A stretch of 64,000 nt of DNA from Methanosphaera sp. WGK6 (GTDB lineage Archaea; Methanobacteriota; Methanobacteria; Methanobacteriales; Methanobacteriaceae). Where the stretch lies: contig NZ_JRWK01000008.1 in the NCBI RefSeq assembly GCF_001729965.1, positions 18,931 to 82,930 of the forward strand, in the 5' to 3' direction. Each line of letters begins with the position of its first letter. Within the stretch, counting starts at the first letter, position 1. The notes beneath the pieces are model-generated. The model saw only the letters and a program-made list of their open reading frames with translations, had not been told where the DNA came from and did no database searches. This document shows, piece after piece, positions 36,920 through 46,112 of this stretch. A program made the position numbers and the translations under genes.

Positions 36920-38416
36920 CTATTTTTGAATTAAACCTTGGCTTCTTAAGTATTGTGTGAATGATTGTCCTTGTTCAGGTTTATTTTCACTAGCTTCAGT
37001 TTCTACTGCATCATCTATTTGAGTATCATCTACTTTTTCTTCTACTTTTTCTTCAGTAGTTTCTTCAACTTCTTGAGGTACTAATGCTTCAATTTGTTCA
37101 AGACAATCCTCTGCTGCTTTAGCTATTGGATCAACTACTGTTGATACAGGAGGTGCGTATGAGAATTCCATTGAAACTACTTCACTACATTTGAGTTTTT
37201 GTGAGATTATTGCAGTCATTGTGTCAACTCTTTCAGCAACTGCTTCTCTACCAAACATTTGACATCCAATAATTGTTCCATCCATTTTTGCAACAAGTTT
37301 AATGTATAATGGTTTACTTCCAGGATAATATCTTGCTCTTGATGATGATTCAAGATTACTTACTACTACATCAATTCCCTGATTTTCTGCAGCTTGTTGA
37401 GTTAATCCTACAGCTCCCATTTCCATATCTCCAATTTGAGATACTGTTGCATTAAGTACTGGTTTGAATTCGATGTTATGTCCAGTTAAGTATTTAGCTA
37501 GAATTATACCTTGTCTTACTGCTGTTGTTCCTAATGGAGAAAGAGTTATGTCACCAGTTATTGCATCTACTACTTGAACACAGTCCCCTACTGCATATAC
37601 ATTTTCTACTGAAGTTTCCATATGACTGTTTACTTCTATTGCAAATTTACCAAGTTTACATCCGATACTTTCTGCTAAGTCTGTTTGTGGTCTTACACCT
37701 GTGGATAATATTACCATGTCTGCTGGTCTTTCTTCACCATCTATTGTTACAGATTCTACTTTTGTTTCACCATTAATTGATTCTACTGCTGAACCTGTGA
37801 GTATGGTTATGTTACTATCTTGAAGATGGCTTTGGAATTTATCAGACATTTCTTGATCAAAAGATCTTGGGAATAATTGCGGCATCATTTCAGCTATTGT
37901 TACTTCAAGTCCTTTGTTTGCTAATTCAGAACCTAGTTCTAAACCTATAGCTCCCCCACCTACTAGCACTACTCTTTTAGAGTTTTCTGCATATGCTAGT
38001 ATTTCTTCTCCATCTTCAACTGTTCTTACTTTAAATACTCCTTGAAGGTCTTTTCCAGGAATTGGAGGAATTAATGGTTTTCCACCTGTAGCTATGACTA
38101 ATTTATCATATTTAAGGTTTTGTTTATTTCCATCTTTATCTTCGTAGACTATTTCTGTAATATCATTGTCTATTGAGGTTACTGTTGTTTCACTCATTAC
38201 TCTGATATTTTTCTGCATATAGTCTCCTGGTTTATGCATGATGATATCTTCGAATTTTTCTATGTGTCCACCAATTACATATGGTATTGCACATGGAGAA
38301 TATGCTACATTTTTTTGTGTTGTGAACACTATTATTTGAGATTCTTCATCATATTTTCTTATATTTGATGCAGTGGTTAACCCTGCTGCTCCTGCACCTA
38401 TAATTACTATATTCAA
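36920..38416 (-). CDS. FAD-dependent pyridine nucleotide-disulphide oxidoreductase (CoA-disulfide reductase/NADH oxidase type)
   Basis: 498 aa. FAD-binding GAGAAGLTTASN at the N-terminus, NAD-binding VGGGAIGLELGSELA near 150, and VYAVGDC near 275. The single redox cysteine Cys42 in AYSPCAIPYVIGG is that of the CoA-disulfide reductase/H2O-forming NADH oxidase subfamily. After the usual ~445-residue core there is an acidic, Glu/Val-rich extension of ~50 residues ending FTQYLRSQGLIQK, which is not part of the core fold and may be a docking tail. Could protect against O2 or disulfide stress. Exact substrate open. Confidence 0.87.
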   Translation of the reverse strand: MNIVIIGAGAAGLTTASNIRKYDEESQIIVFTTQKNVAYSPCAIPYVIGGHIEKFEDIIMHKPGDYMQKNIRVMSETTVTSIDNDITEIVYEDKDGNKQNLKYDKLVIATGGKPLIPPIPGKDLQGVFKVRTVEDGEEILAYAENSKRVVLVGGGAIGLELGSELANKGLEVTIAEMMPQLFPRSFDQEMSDKFQSHLQDSNITILTGSAVESINGETKVESVTIDGEERPADMVILSTGVRPQTDLAESIGCKLGKFAIEVNSHMETSVENVYAVGDCVQVVDAITGDITLSPLGTTAVRQGIILAKYLTGHNIEFKPVLNATVSQIGDMEMGAVGLTQQAAENQGIDVVVSNLESSSRARYYPGSKPLYIKLVAKMDGTIIGCQMFGREAVAERVDTMTAIISQKLKCSEVVSMEFSYAPPVSTVVDPIAKAAEDCLEQIEALVPQEVEETTEEKVEEKVDDTQIDDAVETEASENKPEQGQSFTQYLRSQGLIQK

Positions 38417-38512
38417 TTATGTCACCTGAAAAAAATTATCTTATTTATATATATGAATTTTATATCTTTTATATTTTAATCTTTTTTTTAGAAATTTTTT
38501 AAAAACTTCTAT

Positions 38513-39577
38513 TTATTCTAGCAATCCTCTTAATGTTTCTGCAAATTCGGATTCAACTATTGTTTTTGCACCTAGTGTCTTAGAATGAGCATCCAATTCT
38601 GTTACAACATTATCAAAGCCCATATCCCTTAATGGTTTTACTAGTCTTGGACCATCAGTAACAGCGATTGTTTTTCCAGGTATTTTAGTTACATCTATTG
38701 CATGAGGTACACCCAGTATTATTGTTAAATCAGAGTTTATATTATTTAATTCTTCTTCTGCTTTTATTCCCGTTACTGGATATTCATCTAACCCCCCTGT
38801 TATATAATCTATTTTTTTATCTACTGATTTATTTACTGTTTCTGCATGGTGTCTTATGTAGGGTAATCCTATTGATTCATCAGTATTTGCTATGAATATT
38901 GGTATGTTATCAGGATAGTACTTGGTCCATTGTATTGTCATTATATCTGCAAATAGATAACTTGTTTCCTTTTTAGCATTTAGCACTATGGAGACTTTCT
39001 TGTTTTCATTTAATGTATTTATGATTTTTTGTGCTATTTTTACTTTGTTATCCCCATAATCCGGCTTAATATATTCTCCTTTTGCCATTCCTCTTGTTTT
39101 TTCTAGTTTTGTTGCTTTTTGTAACATTTCTGTTTGTCTTTCTACTTCATCTTGTGTTATTATTTCTGCTTTTTGTGCTGCTTTTAATGCAAGTATTGCT
39201 CCTGCAGTATTATCTCCTGAATCAAATCCTCCATGAGTTTCCACAACTATGATATTAGCATCGATGTCTGCTTCTTTTGCTACTTTTCTCATGTTTTCTC
39301 CAATTATCATACTTGCACATGTTCCTACTATACCTATGTTTTTTGGATGAAATGTATCATATGCTTCTTTGATTGTTTCTGCTAGTTTTTCTGTTGCTCC
39401 AAATATGAAATCATTTTCACTCATTGCTGTTGTAATTACTCTTATTCCTTCATCTTCTAGTAGTCTTCCTGTTCTGAAACAGCAACCTGCTGGTCCATGC
39501 ATTATTATTACATCTACTTCTAAGTCTCTTAATGTGTATAATGCTGCTGCTATTGGGCTTGGTCTTGGATGTATCAT
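38513..39577 (-). CDS. cfbD: Ni-sirohydrochlorin a,c-diamide reductive cyclase subunit CfbD
   Basis: NifD-like catalytic subunit that, with CfbC, performs the six-electron reductive cyclisation leading to coenzyme F430 of methyl-CoM reductase. 354 aa. N-terminal MIHPRPSPIAAALYTLRDL, the HGPAGCCFRTGRLLEDE cluster loop, GTCASMIIGENM and VVETHGGFDSGDNTAGA mark the family. Cysteines here ligate the interface [4Fe-4S] cluster. The start overlaps the stop of the dehydrogenase-like gene by 4 bp, so both are co-translated. CfbC is not in the window. Confidence 0.93.
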   Translation of the reverse strand: MIHPRPSPIAAALYTLRDLEVDVIIMHGPAGCCFRTGRLLEDEGIRVITTAMSENDFIFGATEKLAETIKEAYDTFHPKNIGIVGTCASMIIGENMRKVAKEADIDANIIVVETHGGFDSGDNTAGAILALKAAQKAEIITQDEVERQTEMLQKATKLEKTRGMAKGEYIKPDYGDNKVKIAQKIINTLNENKKVSIVLNAKKETSYLFADIMTIQWTKYYPDNIPIFIANTDESIGLPYIRHHAETVNKSVDKKIDYITGGLDEYPVTGIKAEEELNNINSDLTIILGVPHAIDVTKIPGKTIAVTDGPRLVKPLRDMGFDNVVTELDAHSKTLGAKTIVESEFAETLRGLLE

Positions 39578-40740
39578 AACATTTCACCTTTTTTAAGTCG
39601 GTATTGTCCTACACTACTAAATTTTTTATCTTTAAATTCATCAACATTTAGTAGAGGTTGTGCTGTGATAATTACTTTTTGTACTTTTTCTGGGTTTATT
39701 TTCCGGTATTCTGGAGTATCCGTCATGATTATAATACAATCTGCATCATATATTTCATCTAGTGTTATTTTTTTAGCTCCATGATTTTCTATAATTGTTT
39801 TAGGTATTTTATCATCATGTACCCATACTTCAACATCTCTTTGTACAAAATCATCTATAAGTATTAATGATGCATTGTCTTTTTCTGTTTGTAATGTTTC
39901 ATCTGTGGTTATTCCTAGTATTGCCACGGTTGTTTCAAACATTGCCAGATGTTCTTTTAGGAACAATTCTTTTTCTGCCATGTATGCCATGTGATATGCT
40001 ACATAATTATTAGTACTTCTTATTGTTTCAAATATTTGTGATGCTTCCCCATATTCATTTGCAAGATTTATGAGTTCATTTGTATCACGTGATATTTTGT
40101 TTTTTTGTATTGGTTGTGGATATTTTAGATGTATATCTTCTTCTAGATTTGCAAGATCTATTGCTTCTATTAAGTCTATTGTTAGTGCTTCAGATAGTAT
40201 TGCTGCTTGATTAGATAGTGCTATTAATGTGTCTTTATATGCGTTTTGTAGTATGGTTATTGATTCTGCTGTTTGTATATGTTTAGTTGTTTTTATGTTT
40301 TGTGTCATGTTTTCATATAAGGATATGGTTCTATTTATGCTATTTTCATTTGTTCCTGCTATTACTCTTGTATTTTTAGTTATTTCTGTTGTGTATGCAA
40401 TATTTATATCTGGTATTAATCCATATTCATCTATTATTTTTGACATTTTATAGACTGTTCTTGGAGGTACTTTTGTATCAAATATTAGAAGAGTATTATT
40501 AGAAATTATATCTCTTATCTCAGTACATGCTTCTTCTAAGCCGTTTATATTATATTCTCCATTTATAATACAGTTTTGTGTGAATATGATATTATCTACA
40601 TTTTGAAATATTTTGTTTGATGTTTCTTTCGGAAGGTTTGTTTCTATAGTTCCATTTTTATCATAGACTATTATTTCATCTGAGTTAATAGTTTCATATT
40701 TTTCTAGATTTGTATTATCAGGATAGATTATTGTTTTCAT
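39574..40740 (-). CDS. Degenerate nucleotide-sugar-dehydrogenase-like protein coupled to cfbD
   Basis: 388 aa, weakly similar to UDP-glucose/GDP-mannose dehydrogenases. The central helix NAYKDTLIALSNQAAILSEALTID resembles the NTYRDVNIALANEL helix of the wecC product in this window. The C-terminal domain (VAILGITTDETLQTEKDNASLILIDDF) parallels its IFGLAYKGNSDDDRESPS. The N-terminal Rossmann GxGxxG and the catalytic GGHC are absent, so classical dehydrogenase activity is unlikely. Overlap with cfbD by four bases suggests a role in F430 synthesis (chaperone, substrate binding or a new step). Function inferred only from context. Confidence 0.65.
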   Translation of the reverse strand: MKTIIYPDNTNLEKYETINSDEIIVYDKNGTIETNLPKETSNKIFQNVDNIIFTQNCIINGEYNINGLEEACTEIRDIISNNTLLIFDTKVPPRTVYKMSKIIDEYGLIPDINIAYTTEITKNTRVIAGTNENSINRTISLYENMTQNIKTTKHIQTAESITILQNAYKDTLIALSNQAAILSEALTIDLIEAIDLANLEEDIHLKYPQPIQKNKISRDTNELINLANEYGEASQIFETIRSTNNYVAYHMAYMAEKELFLKEHLAMFETTVAILGITTDETLQTEKDNASLILIDDFVQRDVEVWVHDDKIPKTIIENHGAKKITLDEIYDADCIIIMTDTPEYRKINPEKVQKVIITAQPLLNVDEFKDKKFSSVGQYRLKKGEML

Positions 40741-40756
40741 GGTTTATGCACCGTGA

Positions 40757-41947
40757 TTATTTATTTGCAATGATACTTATTATATCAGATTGTTTTAATT
40801 CTTGTTCACTGGATATTCTCATATTTTTTCTTGCATCTATTGCATGTGTAAATCCTTCCCCTATATCTGTATGAATACAGTATGCTAAATCTCTTGGATT
40901 AGATCCTTGAGGTACTAGTAGTGCATCAGGTAGTATATTTCCTTTTTGATCGGAGAATTTATGTTCATCTTCTACTGGATATACTACTATTTGATGTAGT
41001 ATTTCATATACTGCTGTGTTTATTGTTTCTTGTATTCCTGTTGAACCATACTTTTTTAGTACATTTTCATCAATATAGTTTAGTGCCATTTTTTGTTTGT
41101 CCGATAGTTTATCATCATCTATTATTTCAAAATGATCTTCTCCTGACTGATATTTTATTAATCCTGCTTTTACTGCATTTATTAGGGCTAATTCAGATTC
41201 TGCACTTGTTGGTATTACTTTTTCATACTTTTCTTGGAGTCTTCTAATATTTTCCTCTGCTTGAGGTGTGTCTATTTTATTTGCAATTATAATAATGGGT
41301 TTTGCATGTTCAAGTAGTTTTTCTAGGAATCTTAGAATATCTTCTTTTTCCCATTTATCATATTGATCATCCATTATTCTTTCTGCTTCTATTACATCAT
41401 CTAGAAATACACCTGCCCCACTTAATTGATCTGCTATTACTTTTGCAAAGTTTAAGTGTTCTGACATTACTTTTCTTATTAGTCTTGGCCAGTTTCTTTC
41501 AAGTATTGAATATACCCACATGGTTACTTCATTTTTTAGGAAGTTTACATCATCTAATGGATCATGACTTCCTGGTTCACATGGATTTCCTTCTTCATCT
41601 GTTGCTCCTGATGCATCAATTATATGAATTAATGCTCTTGCTTGACTTAAATCATCAAGAAATTTATTTCCTAATCCTTTTCCTTCATGTGCTCCTGGCA
41701 CTAATCCTGCTACATCTATAAGTTCTACTGGAATGTATCTGACTCCATTTTCACATTTTCCTGTTCTTGGATTACATGTAACTTTTAGTTCTTTACAGGG
41801 ACAGTCTGCAGTTACATAAGCTATAGCTGCATTTGCATCTATTGTTGTGAATGGATAATTTGCAACTTCTGCTTCAGATAGTGTTGCTGAATTAAAAAAT
41901 GATGATTTTCCTACATTAGGTTTTCCTGTTACTGCTATTTGTAACAT
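40757..41947 (-). CDS. OBG/YchF-type GTP/ATP-binding protein
   Basis: 396-aa P-loop protein of the Obg/YchF translation-factor family. G1 [13 protein letters not shown]2/G3 region [13 protein letters not shown] and [24 protein letters not shown]4 NKID, then a helical insert and a C-terminal TGS-like domain ending [10 protein letters not shown]. This is the archaeal form found in methanogens. It likely binds ribosomes or tRNA and regulates translation or stress response. It lies 16 bp upstream of the cfbD-linked pair on the same strand. Confidence 0.9.
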   Translation of the reverse strand: MLQIAVTGKPNVGKSSFFNSATLSEAEVANYPFTTIDANAAIAYVTADCPCKELKVTCNPRTGKCENGVRYIPVELIDVAGLVPGAHEGKGLGNKFLDDLSQARALIHIIDASGATDEEGNPCEPGSHDPLDDVNFLKNEVTMWVYSILERNWPRLIRKVMSEHLNFAKVIADQLSGAGVFLDDVIEAERIMDDQYDKWEKEDILRFLEKLLEHAKPIIIIANKIDTPQAEENIRRLQEKYEKVIPTSAESELALINAVKAGLIKYQSGEDHFEIIDDDKLSDKQKMALNYIDENVLKKYGSTGIQETINTAVYEILHQIVVYPVEDEHKFSDQKGNILPDALLVPQGSNPRDLAYCIHTDIGEGFTHAIDARKNMRISSEQELKQSDIISIIANK

Positions 41948-42170
41948 ATCAATTCTCCTTTTATGTTAATTATTACTTTTATAAGAAAAATAATTTTTAA
42001 GTTAAAATAAATAAATTATGGGTTATTTTCTAATAGTTTTTATTTAGATAACTATTTAATTGAAAACTAAACATTTTATTCTATTATTAATATATCTTTT
42101 TAATGATTTAATAATCTAATCATTATTTAAATATCTTTTGTTTTAAAAAAAGAGATGAAGTGATGAAGAG

Positions 42171-42797
42171 TTATATTATTACTACACACATATAACCAAA
42201 GTCTAATTGTTTTGCTTCTTCCAAAGTTATATGCACTATTTGTTCATCAGGATAACTTAATTTTTCACATATGGTTATACTATGTTCTGGACTAAAACCA
42301 TGACCTATTAAGTATTTTGCTAATTCACTTATGTGTCTATTAGGTAGAATAATATTTGCTGTTGTATCATCAATTTTTTCTAATAAGTCCTCTGTTGGTT
42401 CTTTTCCACCATGTATTGTTATTAGATTTGCTGTATCCCATGGAATTTCTAATTTTGCTGCTGCTAACTGTATTGAACTTATTCCTGGAATTACATTTAG
42501 TTTTGTATTTGGTGATATTCTTTTTACTGTTTTCAACATTCCTGAAAATCCAGGATCTCCTGTAGATAATAAAGAAACTTTAAATCCTTCTTCAAGATAA
42601 GTTACTGCTTTTTTAACTGTTTTTGGTATGTCTCTTGGTTCTAATACTACCATTTCAGCATTTACGTAATCAAATAATTCAAGTGAACGTTTACTTCCCA
42701 CTAATACATCTGAATTTTCAATTACTTCTATTGCACCTACTGTTAAGTATTCTTTTGATCCAGGTCCAATACCAACTATATTCATTTTATTAATCAT
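42171..42797 (-). CDS. cbiE: Cobalt-precorrin-7 C5-methyltransferase
   Basis: SAM-dependent tetrapyrrole methylase of the anaerobic corrinoid pathway, adding the C5 methyl group. About 205-210 aa. MNIVGIGPGSKEYLTVGA at the N-terminus, VLVGSKRSLELF, STGDPGFSGM (SAM loop) and IPGISSIQLAAAKL define the family. Three in-frame ATGs (42803, 42797, 42785) are possible; the GGACGGT stretch best serves 42797. The C15 methylase/decarboxylase CbiT is not adjacent, so this is the separate CbiE form. Confidence 0.9.
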   Translation of the reverse strand: MINKMNIVGIGPGSKEYLTVGAIEVIENSDVLVGSKRSLELFDYVNAEMVVLEPRDIPKTVKKAVTYLEEGFKVSLLSTGDPGFSGMLKTVKRISPNTKLNVIPGISSIQLAAAKLEIPWDTANLITIHGGKEPTEDLLEKIDDTTANIILPNRHISELAKYLIGHGFSPEHSITICEKLSYPDEQIVHITLEEAKQLDFGYMCVVII

Positions 42798-43058
42798 ACA
42801 CATACCGTCCTAAAAAAATTAATATTATTTCTTATTAATGTATTTGTCTATACTTTTTTAAGTATCTTAAGTAACATTGTTAAAATTTTTAAAAAAAAAG
42901 TTTGAATGAAAAATAATTTAATGTCCTATTTATAATTTAAAAGTTTTTCGACTATTAAAGTCTAAAAAAAAGTATTATTTTAATATAATCTTTATGAAAA
43001 TAAGTATAATAATTTGGTGATGATAATTAAAAAGTAGTATTAGGAGAATTATTCCTAT

Positions 43059-45509
43059 CTATACTACTGTTATTTTGGTTGTTGTACTTTGTCCAGATGT
43101 GTATGCTTGTCTTTCTCCAGTTACTATTGTTATGTTTTTAAATTTGTTTATACCAGTTGTGTTTATATTAGGTAAGTTTATGATTCCATTTGTTACTGTG
43201 AAGTACATTGTCTCATTTTTGCTATCTCTGAGTGTTTTACCGTTTACTTTTACACATATTTTATTTGTTCCAACAAGTAAGTTTCCATTAGCATCAGTGA
43301 GATTTGCTTTGATTGCCATTGATTTAGTTTTATTGTTTAATGTTACACTGTTTATATTTACTTTTACACTTGATTTTTCTACATGGAATACTGTTGTATT
43401 TCTAGTATCTGGATAGAATATATCATTTTGATATACTGCTTCTACTGTGTAGTTTCTGAGATTTCCGTTTCCATCAACACTTGCCATTCCAACAGGTACA
43501 TGGTATGTGTATACTGCACTATTATTTTCTACTTTTACTCTGATTATTTTTCCATTTGCATCTTTAAGTGATACTCCATTTACTTTGAATATTACGTATC
43601 CATTCTCATTTATTGCAGTTGTGTTTTGTCCATTTTTAGTTACGTCAGTTAGTGTTGCTTTGAATTTTACGTCTGTGTCGTGTTTTACAAGATTATCTGT
43701 GGTTACTGTGATACTTGCGCTTCTTTTTGCAATTTGTGCTGTTGTAATTTCAGATGTGTTTGCTTCATAAATGGAATTTCCACTGTATGATGCAGATAAG
43801 TTTTTAGCATTTCTTAAGTATAAATCAGCATTTAGTGTGTATGTTACAAGTCCATTTACTACACTGAATTTAAGTGGTGCTGCTGTACTGTTAAATAATC
43901 CATCTACTCTGAGAGTTTTACCATTTAATTTAAATACAATGTTACCACCAGTTATATTATTACCATAGCTATCTGTTATATGAGCTGTTAATGTAATTTT
44001 TTCACCAATAACTCCTTTCACAGAATCCACCACAATAATACTACTTGCTTTTTCTACATCTAATTCAGCTATAGCATTTGTTGATTCATAGGTCGTGTTT
44101 CCTGCATATACAACATTTATTGTGTATATACCAGTTGTTTCTGGTGCTGTGAAATTAGTTGTGAATGTACCATTATTATCTGTAGTTACAGTGTATGTAT
44201 TATCTCCAATAGTTACAGTTACTTCTGCACCTGCAATTGCTTTATCTGTAAATTCTTCAGTTAATTTACCTGAAATTACTACAGTTTCATTGATTACTAC
44301 TGGTTCAATTTCATCAATTGTAATTACTGATCCTAGTTGTTCTATATTAAATAATGTATCATTGAATGATTCATCATATACAGAACTTCCAGCATATTCT
44401 ACTATTACTACTACATCATCTTTAATTTCAGATGTTGTGTAATTGTATGAGTAAGCACCGTTTTCATCAGTAGTTACATTGTATTTATTTCCATCAATTG
44501 TTACAGTGATTGTTGCACCTTCAATTAATGTACCATTTGCAGCAGATAATGTACCTTTAATTACTGCATCATTACCTACTATTACAGTCCATAATCGTTC
44601 ATTAACTGTTAAGGTAGTTCCTATTTTATTTACATTGAATGTTGTATCATTATATGCTTCAGTGTATCCATCAGCTTCTACAACATCAAGTGTTAATAAG
44701 TTATCTCCAGCAGTGTTAACTGTAATAGTAGCATTATATTTACCTTCACTATCAGTTATTACTGTTGCAACTTCTTCACCATTAATTGAAATGATAACTG
44801 ATTTATTACCTATTGTATTTCCATATTCATCAGTAAGTGTACCATTTATTGTTACTTTATCATTTATTTTTAAGTTATCAGTTGATATGGTTTCTAATGA
44901 AATTATCAGTTGAATAGGTTCAACATCAATCCATGATGTTTCTTCAGCACTTGTATACTTGTTGTTTCCATCATAAACTGCACTAATATCAAATGTACCA
45001 TTTGTAGTTGGTGTGTAGTTTACTGTGAATATTCCACTATCATTAGTTGTAGCTGTGTAGCTTGTTTCACCAATTGTTACATTTATTACAGCATTAGCTA
45101 TAGCATTTTCAGAATCATCTACTAATTTACCTGTTATAATTGTTTGGTTATTAACTGTTGTAACATAGGACTCATCTAAAGTAATTGTTGTTTCAATTTG
45201 TTCTATGTCACTTTCTACAATATCAGATGAACTACCTTCATAATCATTAGTAGTAGAATCTTCATCATTTTTGATAGTTTTTGTCTCTTTAGTTGTTCCA
45301 CTTTGAATAGTATTCTTTTCTACTATATTAGTATCACTTGTTGTAGCTACAGCATCACTAACAGTATCTTGTACAATTGTAGATTGTACACTACTGTCAG
45401 TTGTAGTAGCATTACTATCAGTTACATCAGCTGCGCTGAGAGCAGATAATCCTACAAGTAGGAATAATAATGTAGTAATTAAGAATACTCTCTTAATATT
45501 CCTATTCAT
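43059..45509 (-). CDS. Adhesin-like surface protein with seven Ig-like repeats
   Basis: About 816 aa. A signal peptide (KRVFLITTLLFLLVGLSALSAADV) is followed by a Ser/Thr/Asp-rich stalk (~35-105). Seven Ig-like domains follow: four of ~95 residues with the VTIGDNTYTVTTDNNGTF-type strand pair, and three longer ones with FKLNGKTLR/VKVNGKTLR strands. Many Asn-x-Ser/Thr sites suit glycosylation. No C-terminal membrane segment, sortase motif or pseudomurein-binding repeat is visible. Start ATG 45509 follows GGAGG; the ATG at 45527 overlaps it. Such proteins are abundant in gut Methanobacteriales and may mediate host or bacterial contact. Confidence 0.85.
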   Translation of the reverse strand: MNRNIKRVFLITTLLFLLVGLSALSAADVTDSNATTTDSSVQSTIVQDTVSDAVATTSDTNIVEKNTIQSGTTKETKTIKNDEDSTTNDYEGSSSDIVESDIEQIETTITLDESYVTTVNNQTIITGKLVDDSENAIANAVINVTIGETSYTATTNDSGIFTVNYTPTTNGTFDISAVYDGNNKYTSAEETSWIDVEPIQLIISLETISTDNLKINDKVTINGTLTDEYGNTIGNKSVIISINGEEVATVITDSEGKYNATITVNTAGDNLLTLDVVEADGYTEAYNDTTFNVNKIGTTLTVNERLWTVIVGNDAVIKGTLSAANGTLIEGATITVTIDGNKYNVTTDENGAYSYNYTTSEIKDDVVVIVEYAGSSVYDESFNDTLFNIEQLGSVITIDEIEPVVINETVVISGKLTEEFTDKAIAGAEVTVTIGDNTYTVTTDNNGTFTTNFTAPETTGIYTINVVYAGNTTYESTNAIAELDVEKASSIIVVDSVKGVIGEKITLTAHITDSYGNNITGGNIVFKLNGKTLRVDGLFNSTAAPLKFSVVNGLVTYTLNADLYLRNAKNLSASYSGNSIYEANTSEITTAQIAKRSASITVTTDNLVKHDTDVKFKATLTDVTKNGQNTTAINENGYVIFKVNGVSLKDANGKIIRVKVENNSAVYTYHVPVGMASVDGNGNLRNYTVEAVYQNDIFYPDTRNTTVFHVEKSSVKVNINSVTLNNKTKSMAIKANLTDANGNLLVGTNKICVKVNGKTLRDSKNETMYFTVTNGIINLPNINTTGINKFKNITIVTGERQAYTSGQSTTTKITVV

Positions 45510-46112
45510 AAAATGTTTTTCCTCCATAGTATTTCCTATATATTAATTAAACTACGACCTACTTTTCAATAAATTCTAAAATTTAAAAATTATTTTAATT
45601 TAAATCATTTTTTAATTAATATTATATATTTATATGAAACATTATAATAAAGATTATTGTTAATACAATGACACTGTAAAAAAAATTATGTGGTTTCGGT
45701 GTGAAAGAAAGTTTACACTTGAAATGATTCAACTTCATTTTTTCATAGAATTCGTATGAAAATTTTTATTATAATCATTTAGTTTATTTAAAAATTAGTT
45801 TTTAAGGTTATTTTTGTATAATATTCTTTTATAGTTTACACTGTAAATGGTTCTCTTCTAATTTTTATTAAAATTAGAAAATAAAATAGTAAAGTTAATA
45901 TAAAAATATGAATTTATATTTAAACATGTATCTAACTAAACAAAGCTCATCCAATAGTATATTTGTCGATTAACAACTTAAACTTTACGATTTTTTTGAA
46001 GAATTAAATAAAAATAGTTTTTCATACACTTATTTTACAATTGATAGATCATTTTACCATGAAAAAAAGTAGTTTACATGTTGCTAAAAAAAGATAATGA
46101 AATAAACCTGTT
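45510..46112. other. Long intergenic region upstream of the adhesin gene with repeated GTTTACA motifs
   Basis: About 600 bp of AT-rich DNA. The octamer AGTTTACA occurs three times (near 45707, 45833 and 46070), once as part of a perfect palindrome. It would hold the adhesin promoter on the minus strand; TATA-like sequence lies near 45620-45635. No ORF. Confidence 0.5.
45835..45847. promoter_or_regulatory. Palindrome TTTACA-C-TGTAAA upstream of the adhesin gene
   Basis: Perfect 6-bp arms around one base. Single half-sites TTTACA lie ~125 bp on one side and ~235 bp on the other. Such a cluster of identical half-sites 200-560 bp upstream of a surface-protein gene is a candidate regulatory region, possibly for phase or condition-dependent expression. 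Confidence 0.4.

Noticed and set aside
43771..44913. Several plus-strand frames of 65-144 codons opposite the adhesin gene
   Set aside because: All are antisense to the repeat-coding adhesin; repeats keep the opposite strand open by chance.
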